Assembly: GCA_000621425.1 (NCBI GenBank)
Contig: KK211275.1
Span: 164,523 to 228,522, forward strand
Length of the DNA: 64,000 nucleotides
Reading direction: 5' to 3'
Origin: Lachnospiraceae bacterium AB2028
GTDB lineage: Bacteria; Bacillota; Clostridia; Lachnospirales; Lachnospiraceae
Within the stretch, counting starts at the first letter, position 1; the number at the start of each line of letters is the position of its first letter. Under the pieces are notes generated by a model that was given only the letters and a program-made list of their open reading frames with translations, was not told the DNA's origin and made no database searches. The translations under genes and the position numbers were made by a program. Below, piece after piece: positions 34,797-44,661 of the stretch.

Positions 34797-35969
34797 ATGG
34801 AAAGCTTTGAGCTGATAGCACCCTGCCATTTCGGGCTGGAGGCTGTCCTAAAAAAAGAGATAACCGACCTTGGCTATGATGTGAGCAATGTGGATGACGG
34901 AAGGGTAACCTTTGTCGGAGATAACGAGGCCATAGCAAGAGTCAATGTATGGTCGCGCACGGCTGAGCGGGTGCTTGTTAAAATGGGCAGTTTTCATGCT
35001 GAGTCTTTTGAAGAACTGTTCCAGGGTACAAAGGCACTGCCGCTTGAAAAGTGGATACCTGCAGATGGAAAGTTCTGGGTGGCAAAGGCTGCCAGCGTAA
35101 AAAGCAAACTTTTCTCACCGTCAGACATACAGTCCATTATGAAAAAGGCGATGGTGGACAGACTGGGTCAGGTATATCACATAGAGTGGTTTAAGGAAGA
35201 CGGGGCTGACTATCCCATAAGGGTATTCATAAAAAAAGACGAGGTGACTGTGGGGCTGGATACCACAGGCGAATCTTTGCATAAAAGAGGCTACAGGAAA
35301 CTTACCGCCAAGGCGCCCATAGCGGAGAACCTTGCGGCGGCACTGCTCATGCTCACACCCTGGAGGGCAGACCGGATACTGGTTGATCCTTTCTGCGGCA
35401 GCGGGACTTTCCTCATTGAAGCAGCTCTTATGGCGGCCAATATTGCGCCGGGCTATAAACGGGGCTTTACAGCTGAGAAGTGGCTGAATGTTATACCGGC
35501 TGATTTCTGGGCTGATGCCAGGGAAGAGGCAGAGGACGAGATAAACAGAGATGTAAAAACGGATATACAGGGCTATGACATAGATCCTAAAATGTCGGAG
35601 ATAGCCAGGGCGAATGCAAGGCTTGCTGGTGTTGAGAATCTGATACATTTTCAGACAAGGCCTGTTTCTGAACTGTCCCATCCCAAGAAGTATGGATTTA
35701 TCGTGACGAATCCACCGTATGGAGAGCGGCTTGAAGAAAAGAGTGAGCTGCCGGAGTTATATAAGGTGCTTGGAGAAAGGTACAAAGCCCTGGATTCCTG
35801 GTCTATGTATCTTATAACATCCTATGAGGATGTGCAGAAGTATATCGGAAGAAAGGCTGATAAGAACAGAAAGATATACAACGGCATGCTTAAGACTTAT
35901 TTCTATCAGTATATGGGACCGAAACCGCCTAAACGCAATAAAGGAGAAGACCTAAAATGCGAACAATAA
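34797..35969 (+). CDS. THUMP-domain class I RNA methyltransferase (RlmL/YpsC-like)
   Basis: 390 residues: an N-terminal ferredoxin-like and THUMP region (about 1-160) and a Rossmann methyltransferase with DPFCGSGTFLIEAA (SAM binding) and TNPPYGERL (target-base motif N-P-P-Y typical of N2-guanine or N6-adenine methylation). In Gram-positives this is YpsC/RlmL-like, methylating 23S rRNA guanine 2445. ATG 34797 has AGGAG six bases upstream. The end overlaps rdgB by 13 bases. Confidence 0.92.
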   Translation: MESFELIAPCHFGLEAVLKKEITDLGYDVSNVDDGRVTFVGDNEAIARVNVWSRTAERVLVKMGSFHAESFEELFQGTKALPLEKWIPADGKFWVAKAASVKSKLFSPSDIQSIMKKAMVDRLGQVYHIEWFKEDGADYPIRVFIKKDEVTVGLDTTGESLHKRGYRKLTAKAPIAENLAAALLMLTPWRADRILVDPFCGSGTFLIEAALMAANIAPGYKRGFTAEKWLNVIPADFWADAREEAEDEINRDVKTDIQGYDIDPKMSEIARANARLAGVENLIHFQTRPVSELSHPKKYGFIVTNPPYGERLEEKSELPELYKVLGERYKALDSWSMYLITSYEDVQKYIGRKADKNRKIYNGMLKTYFYQYMGPKPPKRNKGEDLKCEQ

Positions 35970-36631
35970 TATTTGCTACAACGAATGAAGGGAAGCTGTC
36001 TGAGATAAGTCGTATCATGGATGGACTTGATATAGAACTGCTTACCATGAAACAGATCGGCTTCACTGATGATATAGATGAAAACGGCCAGACCTTTGAG
36101 GATAATGCGGCTATAAAGGCCAGGGCAGTGGCAGAGTTTATAAAAGCAAACCTGCCTGAATATGCGGATGCTATAGTCATGGCAGATGATTCCGGACTTG
36201 AGATTGATGCAATGGGAAAGATGCCGGGAGTCCAGTCCCACAGATGGCTGGGGGACCGCAGCTACGAACAGGCCATGATGGATATAATAAATGAGCTGGA
36301 AGGAAAGCCTGAAGATGAACGGACTGCAAGGTTCGTCTGTTCAGTGTCTGCAAGCGGCGACGCGGCAAAGGCTATTGTCACTGACCAAGAGGCTGAGAAA
36401 TACAAGGGCTCCGCAGTTGTAAGGGAGACAGTTGAAGGCATGGTAGCCCATGAGCTAAAGGGTGAGAACGGCTTTGGCTATGATCCTTTCTTTTATGTGC
36501 CTGAATATGGCTGCACGACAGCAGAAATGTCTCCTGACCAGAAAAATGAGATAAGCCACCGCGGTAAGGCTATCAGGGCAATGCGTGACAGGCTGGTAAG
36601 CGCAGGTGTACTTGAGTACAAGCAGGGGTAA
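35957..36631 (+). CDS. rdgB: Non-canonical purine NTP pyrophosphatase (RdgB/HAM1)
   Basis: 224 residues, a little longer than the 195-205 usual in the family. Motifs: TNEGKLSEI near the start, ADDSGLEIDAM, and GENGFGYDPFFYVPE with SHRGKAIRAM at the end. It hydrolyses dITP and XTP to keep them out of DNA. Overlaps the methyltransferase gene; a GGAG site lies about ten bases before the ATG. The extra length is in the middle (YADAIVM and EDERTARFVC regions). Confidence 0.94.
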   Translation: MRTIIFATTNEGKLSEISRIMDGLDIELLTMKQIGFTDDIDENGQTFEDNAAIKARAVAEFIKANLPEYADAIVMADDSGLEIDAMGKMPGVQSHRWLGDRSYEQAMMDIINELEGKPEDERTARFVCSVSASGDAAKAIVTDQEAEKYKGSAVVRETVEGMVAHELKGENGFGYDPFFYVPEYGCTTAEMSPDQKNEISHRGKAIRAMRDRLVSAGVLEYKQG

Positions 36632-36633
36632 AG

Positions 36634-37113
36634 ATGAAGATCCTTGTAGTAAGCGATACCCATAATGATACCCGTAACTTTTATGTGGCGCTGGAGCGGG
36701 AAAGCCCGGTGGACATGGTCATACATTGCGGGGATATCTGCGGGTATGACGCAGAGTTTGCGGATTCATGCAAGTGTCCCTTTTATGCAGTGATGGGGAA
36801 TATGGATCTGGGATCGTCACTTCCCCATGAGCTTGTAATAGATGTGCCTGGGCACAAGATATATGTGACCCATGGGCACAGGCAGTATGTCGGATGTGAC
36901 ACTACGGGGATTGCGGATGCTGCAAAGGCTCATAAAGCTGACATTGCATTGTACGGTCATACTCATGTACCGGAACTGAGTGATGAAAGGAACCTGACGG
37001 TCATGTGCCCAGGCAGCCTTTCATATCCGAGGCAGAAAGGAAAGCGTGCAAGCTATGCGGTTCTTATGATTGACAAAAAGGGAAAGACGGACTGTGTGAT
37101 AAAGTACATATGA
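36634..37113 (+). CDS. MJ0936/YfcE family metallophosphodiesterase
   Basis: 159 residues. Metal-binding motifs are all present: VVSDTHND, HCGDICG, MGNMD, VTHGH and LYGHTH. A small calcineurin-like phosphodiesterase that commonly follows rdgB in Firmicutes; physiological substrate unknown. Two bases after rdgB. Confidence 0.93.
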   Translation: MKILVVSDTHNDTRNFYVALERESPVDMVIHCGDICGYDAEFADSCKCPFYAVMGNMDLGSSLPHELVIDVPGHKIYVTHGHRQYVGCDTTGIADAAKAHKADIALYGHTHVPELSDERNLTVMCPGSLSYPRQKGKRASYAVLMIDKKGKTDCVIKYI

Positions 37114-37133
37114 ATGCGGCAGAAAGGGGTAAA

Positions 37134-38087
37134 ATGGGAAAGGAAAAATTGACGAAGGAATTTGAAAGAGCGGTTTTTAACTGGTACCTGGGCGGGGATG
37201 CGGCATCCCTTGATCCTGTATTTAACGCTCTTAGGGAAGGGCTGGCAAATGATATGGAAGTTCTGGTTCCTTTTGCAGTGCCTGATGATAAGGAGTTAAG
37301 GCAGGTAGAAGAGGATGTTTATATTCTTGAGCCCGGAACACAGGTCAATTTCATGCATATTGATGAAGGTGACCAATTTATTGTGCCTGTATTTACCTCC
37401 GTAGCTGAGATGCGGAAGGGGGAGACGATAGCTGTTACTCCAATACAGCTTGCCGTATTGTTGGATATTTTCCAGGACAGGGATGAGTGTAATGGGTTAG
37501 TAATTAATCCCTGGGGAAAGAATTTTCTATTATCAAAGGGAATACAGAAGTTGCTTGAAGAACATATTCCGCAATCAAGAATCCAGGTTTTACAGAACGG
37601 AGTATTGAATGCGCATGTGGATGCCATAGTCAATGCGGCAAATTCAAGCCTTTTAGGCGGTGGTGGCGTGGACGGTGCCATCCATAGGGCGGCAGGCAAA
37701 GGGCTGTTGGAGGAATGCAAGAAACTTAACGGCTGTGATACCGGAGATGCCAAGATAACAGGTGCTTATGAGATAAGAAATGCGGAACATATAATCCATA
37801 CGGTAGGTCCTGTTTACAGCGGAAAAGATGAGGATGCAAGGCTGTTGGCATCCTGCTATATCAAGTCTCTTGACTTAGCTTTGGCAAATGGCTGCAAGAG
37901 TATAGCATTCCCCGGAATATCAACGGGAGTGTATGGATATCCCCTTGATGAGGCGGCAGTGGTTTCACTGGAGGCCATTGCGGCATGGCTTGGATCTCAT
38001 CCGGATGTGGTGATGAATATTTATCTCTGCTGCTTTAAAAAAGACGAATACGAGGCTTATATGAGAGCCCTGAGTGATGAGGAATAG
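37134..38087 (+). CDS. SseB-like domain fused to a macro domain
   Basis: 317 residues. The N-terminal half (about 5-140) matches the SseB/YseB family (LDPVFNALREGLANDMEVLVPFAVPD; ITPIQL-like VTPIQLAVL). The C-terminal half (about 145-315) is a macro domain with the ADP-ribose pocket VDAIVNAANSSLLGGGGVDGAIHRAAG (given here in two adjoining parts) and FPGISTGVYGYP. Macro domains of this kind remove O-acetyl-ADP-ribose or ADP-ribose from proteins. ATG 37134 is set by GAAAGGGG; ATG 37110 overlaps the previous stop but has no site. The fusion is discussed in the findings. Confidence 0.85.
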   Translation: MGKEKLTKEFERAVFNWYLGGDAASLDPVFNALREGLANDMEVLVPFAVPDDKELRQVEEDVYILEPGTQVNFMHIDEGDQFIVPVFTSVAEMRKGETIAVTPIQLAVLLDIFQDRDECNGLVINPWGKNFLLSKGIQKLLEEHIPQSRIQVLQNGVLNAHVDAIVNAANSSLLGGGGVDGAIHRAAGKGLLEECKKLNGCDTGDAKITGAYEIRNAEHIIHTVGPVYSGKDEDARLLASCYIKSLDLALANGCKSIAFPGISTGVYGYPLDEAAVVSLEAIAAWLGSHPDVVMNIYLCCFKKDEYEAYMRALSDEE

Positions 38088-38106
38088 AAAAATACATAAA
38101 AAACAG

Positions 38107-38133
38107 TTGTTAGAGAAAAAAATTTTTTATAAA
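38107..38133 (+). promoter_or_regulatory. Possible promoter of nfnAB
   Basis: TTGTTA (38107-38112) and TATAAA (38128-38133) with a short 15-base spacer in an AT-rich gap. Spacing is suboptimal; kept because no other candidate lies in the 93-base gap. Confidence 0.4.
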
Positions 38134-38180
38134 ATTGTGTGAAGACAAATTTTGCTGAAAAGCATTTAAGGAGGAAAGAA

Positions 38181-39029
38181 ATGTTTAAGATCCTGGAAAA
38201 AGAGTGGCTGAATGTCAACACATTCAAGATGGTTGTGGACGCTCCTATGGTGGCTCGTTCATGTGAGCCGGGACAGTTCGTCATTGTAAGGGACGGCGAG
38301 GACGGGGAGCGTATTCCGTTGACAATCTGTGATTATGACAGGGAAAAGCAGACTGTTACCATTGTAGTACAGACCATCGGGGGAAGTACCGCGGAAATGT
38401 CAAAGAAGGAGGCCGGTGAGTATCTGGCTGATTTTGTTGGACCTTTGGGAAAACCCAGCGATCTTGTAACTGATGATATTGAAGAAGTAAAGAAAAAGAA
38501 GATAGTTTTTGTTGCAGGAGGCCTGGGTACAGCGCCTGTATACTGCCAGGTAAAATGGCTTCATGAACACGGAATCACTGCCGATGTTATCGTTGGTGCA
38601 AAGACCAAGGATATCGTTATACTCGAGGATGAGATGAAGGCAGTGGGTAATCTTTACATTACTACAGATGATGGTTCATATGGACGTACCGGAATGGTTA
38701 CTACCTGCCTTGAGGATCTGGTAAAGAAGGAAGGCAAGGTTTATGACCACTGTGTATGTATAGGCCCCATGATCATGATGAAATTCTTAAGCCAGCTTAC
38801 CGCACAGTTAGGAATTCATACCATGGTATCAATGAATCCTATTATGGTTGATGGAACCGGTATGTGTGGAGCATGCCGTGTAAATATTGACGGTGAGACA
38901 AAATTTGCATGTGTTGACGGACCGGAGTTCGATGCCACAAAGGTTGATTTCAATGAGGCAATGCGCAGGCTGGGCCTGTACAAGCCCGAAGAAATGGCTG
39001 CATATGAAAAAGTTAAGGCACAGTCCTAA
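38181..39029 (+). CDS. nfnA: NADH-dependent ferredoxin:NADP oxidoreductase subunit NfnA-like
   Basis: 282 residues. FAD-binding beta barrel (about 1-95), NAD-binding domain starting VFVAGGLGTAPVYCQ, and a C-terminal 2Fe-2S site (DGTGMCGACRV then FACVDGPEFD). This family includes the NfnA/SfnA subunit and dihydroorotate dehydrogenase electron transfer subunits; pairing with the glutamate-synthase-like gene downstream points to NfnAB, which uses electron bifurcation to make NADPH from NADH and reduced ferredoxin. ATG 38181 has AGGAGG six bases ahead. Confidence 0.9.
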   Translation: MFKILEKEWLNVNTFKMVVDAPMVARSCEPGQFVIVRDGEDGERIPLTICDYDREKQTVTIVVQTIGGSTAEMSKKEAGEYLADFVGPLGKPSDLVTDDIEEVKKKKIVFVAGGLGTAPVYCQVKWLHEHGITADVIVGAKTKDIVILEDEMKAVGNLYITTDDGSYGRTGMVTTCLEDLVKKEGKVYDHCVCIGPMIMMKFLSQLTAQLGIHTMVSMNPIMVDGTGMCGACRVNIDGETKFACVDGPEFDATKVDFNEAMRRLGLYKPEEMAAYEKVKAQS

Positions 39030-39064
39030 TGGTTTGAAGGCTCAATAATTGTGGAGGTATAGAA

Positions 39065-40450
39065 ATGGAAGTAGATATGATGAAAAAAGTGCCTGTCCGT
39101 GAGCAGGCTCCTGAAGTCAGGGCAAAGAACTTCGAAGAGGTTTGCGAAGGCTATAACAAAGAAGAAGCTATGGCAGAAGCAACCAGATGCCTTAACTGTA
39201 AGAATCCCCAGTGCGTGCAGGGCTGTCCTGTATCAATTGACATCCCCGGTTTCGTACAGGCACTTAAGGAAGGCAATATAGAGGATGCATATCAGGTTAT
39301 CAGTCTTTCCAGTGCTCTCCCTGCAGTCTGCGGACGCGTATGTCCCCAGGAGAAGCAGTGCGAAGGAAAATGTATCCGCGGCATAAAGGGTGAATCCCTT
39401 TCTATCGGTAAGATGGAAAGATTTGTAGCTGACTGGGCAAGAGAAAATAATATTAAGCCTAAGGCAGCAGAAACAAAGAAGGGCAAGAAGGTAGCTGTTA
39501 TAGGTTCAGGTCCTTCCGGACTTACCTGCGCAGGCGATCTTGCAAAGCTCGGCTATGATGTGACTATATATGAGGCGCTTCATAAAGCCGGCGGTGTGCT
39601 TGTTTATGGTATTCCTGAATTCCGTCTTCCTAAGGAAAAAGTAGTTGAAAAAGAAATCGAGAACATCAAGGGACTTGGCGTGGATATAGAGACTGATGTT
39701 ATCGTCGGAAAGTCCATAACTATTGATGAGCTTTTAAACGAGCAGGGCTTCGATGCAGTATATATCGGATCAGGTGCAGGTCTTCCTAAGTTCATGGGTA
39801 TCCCCGGCGAGAACTTAAACGGCGTATTCTCTGCAAATGAGTATCTTACAAGAAGCAACCTCATGAAGGCTTACCAGGAGGGCTCCAAGACACCTATCAT
39901 GAAGAGCAAGAAGGTTGCAGTTGTAGGCGGCGGAAACGTAGCAATGGATGCTGCTCGTACTGCACTCCGTCTGGGAGCTGAAGTGCATGTGGTATACCGC
40001 AGAGGCGAGTCCGAGCTTCCGGCAAGAGCAGAGGAAGTACATCATGCAAAGGAAGAGGGCATACAGTTTGACCTCTTAAGGAATCCTATAGAGATACTTG
40101 GTGATGACAAGGGTTGGGTAAACGGAATAAAGTGCATCAAGATGGAGCTTGGCGAGCCGGATGCATCAGGAAGAAGAAAGCCTGTTGAGGTACCCGGAAG
40201 CGAGTTCGTTATAGATGTTGACACAGTCATCATGGCTCTCGGTACATCACCTAATCCGCTTATTTCATCCACAACCAAGGGCTTAGATGTTAATCCCAGG
40301 AAGTGCATAGTTGCAGATGAGGTGGGCAAGACCAGCCGTGATGCAGTATATGCCGGCGGTGATGCCGTTACAGGTGCAGCGACCGTTATATTGGCTATGG
40401 GAGCCGGAAAAACGGCTGCTAAAGCAATCGACGAGTTCCTTTCAAAATAA
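39065..40450 (+). CDS. nfnB: NADPH oxidoreductase subunit NfnB (glutamate synthase small subunit-like)
   Basis: 461 residues. N-terminal 4Fe-4S cysteines (CLNCKNPQCVQGCP; CPQEKQCEGKC), FAD site VIGSGPSGLTCAGDLAKLG, NADP site VAVVGGGNVAMDAARTAL, and the FAD-closing motif GGDAVTGAATVILAMGAG. Often annotated gltA because of likeness to the GOGAT small subunit, but the direct neighbour nfnA and absence of a GOGAT large subunit favour NfnB. GGAGG lies before the ATG. Confidence 0.92.
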   Translation: MEVDMMKKVPVREQAPEVRAKNFEEVCEGYNKEEAMAEATRCLNCKNPQCVQGCPVSIDIPGFVQALKEGNIEDAYQVISLSSALPAVCGRVCPQEKQCEGKCIRGIKGESLSIGKMERFVADWARENNIKPKAAETKKGKKVAVIGSGPSGLTCAGDLAKLGYDVTIYEALHKAGGVLVYGIPEFRLPKEKVVEKEIENIKGLGVDIETDVIVGKSITIDELLNEQGFDAVYIGSGAGLPKFMGIPGENLNGVFSANEYLTRSNLMKAYQEGSKTPIMKSKKVAVVGGGNVAMDAARTALRLGAEVHVVYRRGESELPARAEEVHHAKEEGIQFDLLRNPIEILGDDKGWVNGIKCIKMELGEPDASGRRKPVEVPGSEFVIDVDTVIMALGTSPNPLISSTTKGLDVNPRKCIVADEVGKTSRDAVYAGGDAVTGAATVILAMGAGKTAAKAIDEFLSK

Positions 40451-40461
40451 GTGATATCAAT

Positions 40462-40499
40462 GAAAAGCCTTGAAATCTTATGATTTCGAGGCTTTTTTC
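40462..40499 (+). terminator. Terminator after nfnB
   Basis: GAAAAGCCTTGAAATC and GATTTCGAGGCTTTTTTC pair around a TTAT loop, with the T-run as part of the right arm. Confidence 0.9.
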
Positions 40500-40565
40500 A
40501 AAAAATGCACAGCAGATTGATTGTGCGTGATAATGAAAAAAATGTGCACTATCTTAAAATTTTAG

Positions 40566-40594
40566 TTGTGCTGAAAAAAACTTTCTGATATAAC
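40566..40594 (+). promoter_or_regulatory. Promoter of gdhA
   Basis: TTGTGC (40566-40571), 17 bases, TATAAC (40589-40594). Transcript would start near 40601, giving a 70-base leader with AGGAGG before the ATG. Confidence 0.6.
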
Positions 40595-40613
40595 TGTTTA
40601 TGGTGTTAAATAA

Positions 40614-42017
<1,404 letters not shown>

Positions 42018-42038
42018 TCAGATTAAAGCATTATATAG

Positions 42039-42075
42039 TGGCATCCCGGGATTACCGGGGTGCCATTTTTTATTT
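42039..42075 (+). terminator. Terminator after gdhA
   Basis: TGGCATCCCGG and CCGGGGTGCCA around GATTA, followed by TTTTTTATTTTAT. Strong intrinsic terminator. Confidence 0.93.
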
Positions 42076-42146
42076 TATATTCATTGTTTTTTTGATAAAA
42101 TATACTGACGGGAAATAAATCCATCACAGCAAATGAAGGATTAAAG

Positions 42147-42770
42147 ATGAACAATGATGAAATGATAAAAAAGCTCATAGAAGATCTGGATAGGATAAGC
42201 GTTATCAAGCCGGATGACGTGCCAAATATTGAGCTATATATGGAGCAGGTGACTGGATTTATAGACAGGAAACTTGGGGGCAATGTGCGTTACAGCAACG
42301 GCGAGAGAGTGCTGACCAAGACCATGATAAATAATTATGCCAAGAATGACCTCCTGCCACCGCCTGTAAAGAAGAAGTATTCTAAAGAGCATGTGCTGAT
42401 ACTTATATATATTTACTATTTCAAGCAGGTCATGTCCATAAGCGACATACAGTCCGTGCTGGGACCGCTGACAGACCGGTATTTCGGGCGGCATAGGGAT
42501 GTGACCCTTGAGAGCTTATATAGGGACGTAGTGTCGCTTGAAGGAAGTGGGATACAGGAACTGAAGGATGATGTGATCAATAAGTACGAGGCTGCAGCAA
42601 AGCTGTACGATGGCGATGATGAGGAAGAAGAATTCCTGAGGACGTTTATTTTTATCTGTGAGCTAAGCTATGATATATACATAAAGAAACGAATGATAGA
42701 GTCGATCATAGATGACTATAATGCAAAACACGGTGACAGGCTTACTGACAAGAAGAAAAAGAAGAAATAA
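42147..42770 (+). CDS. DUF1836 domain protein
   Basis: 207 residues. The segment MINNYAKNDLLPPPVKKKYSKEHVLILIYIYYFK (in parts) is the DUF1836 signature, and it looks like a MerR-type winged helix (recognition of DNA with a K-K-K-Y wing). The C-terminus ends in a run of lysines. Likely a transcriptional regulator, target unknown. No clear SD: GGATTAAAG lies before the ATG. Confidence 0.82.
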   Translation: MNNDEMIKKLIEDLDRISVIKPDDVPNIELYMEQVTGFIDRKLGGNVRYSNGERVLTKTMINNYAKNDLLPPPVKKKYSKEHVLILIYIYYFKQVMSISDIQSVLGPLTDRYFGRHRDVTLESLYRDVVSLEGSGIQELKDDVINKYEAAAKLYDGDDEEEEFLRTFIFICELSYDIYIKKRMIESIIDDYNAKHGDRLTDKKKKKK

Positions 42771-42793
42771 CTGATAGGATATGGAAATAAAGG

Positions 42794-42824
42794 AACGGAT
42801 ACGTCAGGTGCGTATCCGTTTTAA
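42794..42824. terminator. Hairpin terminator between converging genes
   Basis: Perfect 10-bp stem AACGGATACG / CGTATCCGTT with a seven-base loop, followed by TTAATATTT. It ends the DUF1836 gene; the stop codon of the converging minus-strand gene (42804-42806) lies in the loop. Confidence 0.75.
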
Positions 42825-43217
42825 TATTTCATCATATTGTTTGTACATTTTCTGTACCCCGTTCTCAAGGGTGTAATAGTGGATGATGTAGGGGACAAGC
42901 AGCACAAGCAGTGCGATCAGCAGTATGAGCAGTCCCATATTCCAGACGGGAAGGGATATCAGCAGAAAGAATACTGCAAAGGTAAGTATGGCGAAAAGTA
43001 CGGTTACGATCAGGTGTATAAGTCTTTCATGCTGGAAGAAGAGGATCTGGTCGGTATGGTTCTTCAGCAGTTTCTCGTAGTCCTTTCTGGTGGGAACCGT
43101 ATCTTTTATTAGGGTATCGCTGAACTCGCCGTCATCAGAAAAGGATGCGGTGACAGACAGATCGTATGAAAGGATCTGGTCTATATACCTTATGTAGTTC
43201 AGCATTCGTTTTCTCAT
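42804..43217 (-). CDS. Small two-helix membrane protein
   Basis: 137 residues: soluble N-terminal half with basic and Tyr-rich helices, two adjoining membrane helices (about 67-87 and 91-111) and a short cytoplasmic tail. No family recognised. A perfect -10 box (TATAAT, 43230-43225) is only seven bases from the ATG and no ribosome binding site is present, so the mRNA may be leaderless. The rpsT terminator lies immediately upstream. Confidence 0.65.
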   Translation of the reverse strand: MRKRMLNYIRYIDQILSYDLSVTASFSDDGEFSDTLIKDTVPTRKDYEKLLKNHTDQILFFQHERLIHLIVTVLFAILTFAVFFLLISLPVWNMGLLILLIALLVLLVPYIIHYYTLENGVQKMYKQYDEILKRIRT

Positions 43218-43224
43218 GGTTATT

Positions 43225-43255
43225 ATTATACCGCAAAAGAGCAGGAAAAGGACAA
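43225..43255 (-). promoter_or_regulatory. Putative promoter with start at the ATG of the membrane protein
   Basis: On the minus strand TTGTCC (43255-43250), 19 bases, TATAAT (43230-43225). The -10 is perfect but the -35 and spacing are weak. Expected start lies at about 43218, directly before the ATG at 43217. Confidence 0.45.
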
Positions 43256-43285
43256 AAAAATCCCCGGCATGACGGCCCCGGGGAT
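43253..43285 (-). terminator. Terminator of rpsT
   Basis: On the minus strand ATCCCCGG and CCGGGGAT enclose a ten-base loop and are followed by a run of T (43260-43254). Located 27 bases after the rpsT stop. Confidence 0.9.
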
Positions 43286-43311
43286 TAAGTAATTGTTTTA
43301 TATGTTCCCGA

Positions 43312-43578
43312 TTAGCGGCTCATCTTGTTGACAGCCAGGCTCAGACGGGAAATCTTTCTTGAAGCGTAGTTCTTGTGATAAACGCCCTTGCGGGTAGCCT
43401 TATCAATTGCGCTGGTAGCACCAAGAAGTGCAGCCTTTGCAGCCTCAGCATCGTTTGCATCGATAGCAACATAAACCTTCTTTACTGCTGTCTTAACTGC
43501 AGAACGGATAGCCTTGTTTCTTTCTTCCTTCTTCTCTGTTACAAGAATACGCTTTTTAGCGGATTTAATGTTAGCCAA
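43312..43578 (-). CDS. rpsT: Ribosomal protein S20
   Basis: 88 residues starting M-A-N-I-K-S-A-K-K-R and ending with the basic RKISRLSLAVNK segment, typical for S20. Binds 16S rRNA in the small subunit. The start codon is TTG with GGAGG nine bases ahead. E. coli rpsT also begins with UUG, where the weak codon is part of autoregulation, so this may be more than chance. A single-gene transcript with its own promoter and terminator. Confidence 0.96.
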   Translation of the reverse strand: MANIKSAKKRILVTEKKEERNKAIRSAVKTAVKKVYVAIDANDAEAAKAALLGATSAIDKATRKGVYHKNYASRKISRLSLAVNKMSR

Positions 43579-43653
43579 GTCCTTTTACCTCCAACTTAAT
43601 CTTACATCATTTGTGCGAGCTGATTAACTGCATCACACAGACTCTTCGACATG

Positions 43654-43682
43654 CATCGGAGCCGGACACGGACAGTCCGATG
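43654..43682 (-). other. Hairpin in the rpsT leader
   Basis: Within the ~115-base leader between the promoter start and the rpsT TTG, CATCGGA and TCCGATG form a 7-bp stem with an inner GGAC/GTCC helix. Long structured leaders are common for ribosomal proteins that control their own translation; I do not recognise a known leader class. Confidence 0.45.
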
Positions 43683-43696
43683 TACATACAGCTTGT

Positions 43697-43725
43697 ATTT
43701 TATGCGAACAGTGGGCTGTTGTCAA
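43697..43725 (-). promoter_or_regulatory. Promoter of rpsT
   Basis: On the minus strand TTGACA (43725-43720), 17 bases, TAAAAT (43702-43697). Confidence 0.85.
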
Positions 43726-43765
43726 TAAAAAAATGGAAATAATCCGCAAATTTCATTACTTTATG

Positions 43766-43774
43766 TGTTAGAAT
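43766..43774 (+). promoter_or_regulatory. Extended -10 promoter for dapB
   Basis: TGTTAGAAT (43766-43774) is an extended -10 element with a weak -35. It points away from rpsT toward dapB. Confidence 0.5.
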
Positions 43775-43833
43775 AGCATAGTGTTTAAAAAGCAGACCGG
43801 TTGTCGGATATACCGGGGATTAAGGAGGACAAA

Positions 43834-44592
43834 ATGGTAAAAGCTATAATGCACGGATGTAACGGACATATGGGACAGATGATAACATCCATAGTAAAGG
43901 ACATGGATGAGATAGAGATAGTTGCAGGCGTAGATATTTCGGATCACATAAAGAATGATTATCCTGTATTTAAGTCTTTTGCGGAATGCGATGTTGATGC
44001 AGATGTGGTGATTGATTTTGCTTCTGCCAAGGCAACAGACGCACTTTTAGATTACTGTGAGGCAAAGGCTGTACCTGTGGTTCTTTGCACAACAGGCCTT
44101 TCTGATGAACAGGTAAAGCGTGCCACAGAGGAAAGCATAAAGAAGACGGCTGTCCTTAAATCGGCAAATATGTCCTTAGGAATAAATCTTCTTATGAAAC
44201 TGTTAAAAGAGGCTGCAGATGTACTTGCGCCTGCAGGCTTTGATATAGAGATCGTTGAAAAGCATCATAACCGCAAGCTGGATGCACCTTCAGGTACCGC
44301 TCTTGCGCTTGCTGATTCGATCAACGAGGCAAGGGATAATGAGTATGAGTATGTTTATGACCGTAGCACCAGAAGGGAAAAAAGAAGGCCTAAGGAAATA
44401 GGTATTTCTGCTGTACGTGGCGGCAATATCGTAGGCGACCATGATGTGATATTTGCCGGCTGTGATGAAGTAATAACCTTCAGCCATTCAGCATATTCAA
44501 GGGCTGTATTTGCCAAGGGCGCCGTTCAGGCTGCTATATTCCTGGCTGATAAGAAGACAGGACTTTATGATATGAGTGATGTTATCGGCTGA
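43834..44592 (+). CDS. dapB: 4-hydroxy-tetrahydrodipicolinate reductase
   Basis: 252 residues. NAD(P) binding HGCNGHMGQ near the N-terminus and the active-site motif EKHHNRKLDAPSGTAL, then a C-terminal tetramerisation domain. Catalyses the second step of diaminopimelate/lysine synthesis. ATG 43834 with AGGAGG five bases before it; a TTG at 43801 has no site. dapA is not adjacent, so dapB stands alone here with hisA behind it. Confidence 0.96.
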   Translation: MVKAIMHGCNGHMGQMITSIVKDMDEIEIVAGVDISDHIKNDYPVFKSFAECDVDADVVIDFASAKATDALLDYCEAKAVPVVLCTTGLSDEQVKRATEESIKKTAVLKSANMSLGINLLMKLLKEAADVLAPAGFDIEIVEKHHNRKLDAPSGTALALADSINEARDNEYEYVYDRSTRREKRRPKEIGISAVRGGNIVGDHDVIFAGCDEVITFSHSAYSRAVFAKGAVQAAIFLADKKTGLYDMSDVIG

Positions 44593-44661
44593 TGACAGTT
44601 CGGTTAAACAGTGAGATGCACGTTTGGTGCAGTTAATTGAAATTTGGTAGAAAGAGGCAGT

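Noticed and set aside
39065-40450. Glutamate synthase small subunit
   Set aside because: No large subunit is present and the neighbour is an NfnA-type flavoprotein, so NfnB is the better name.
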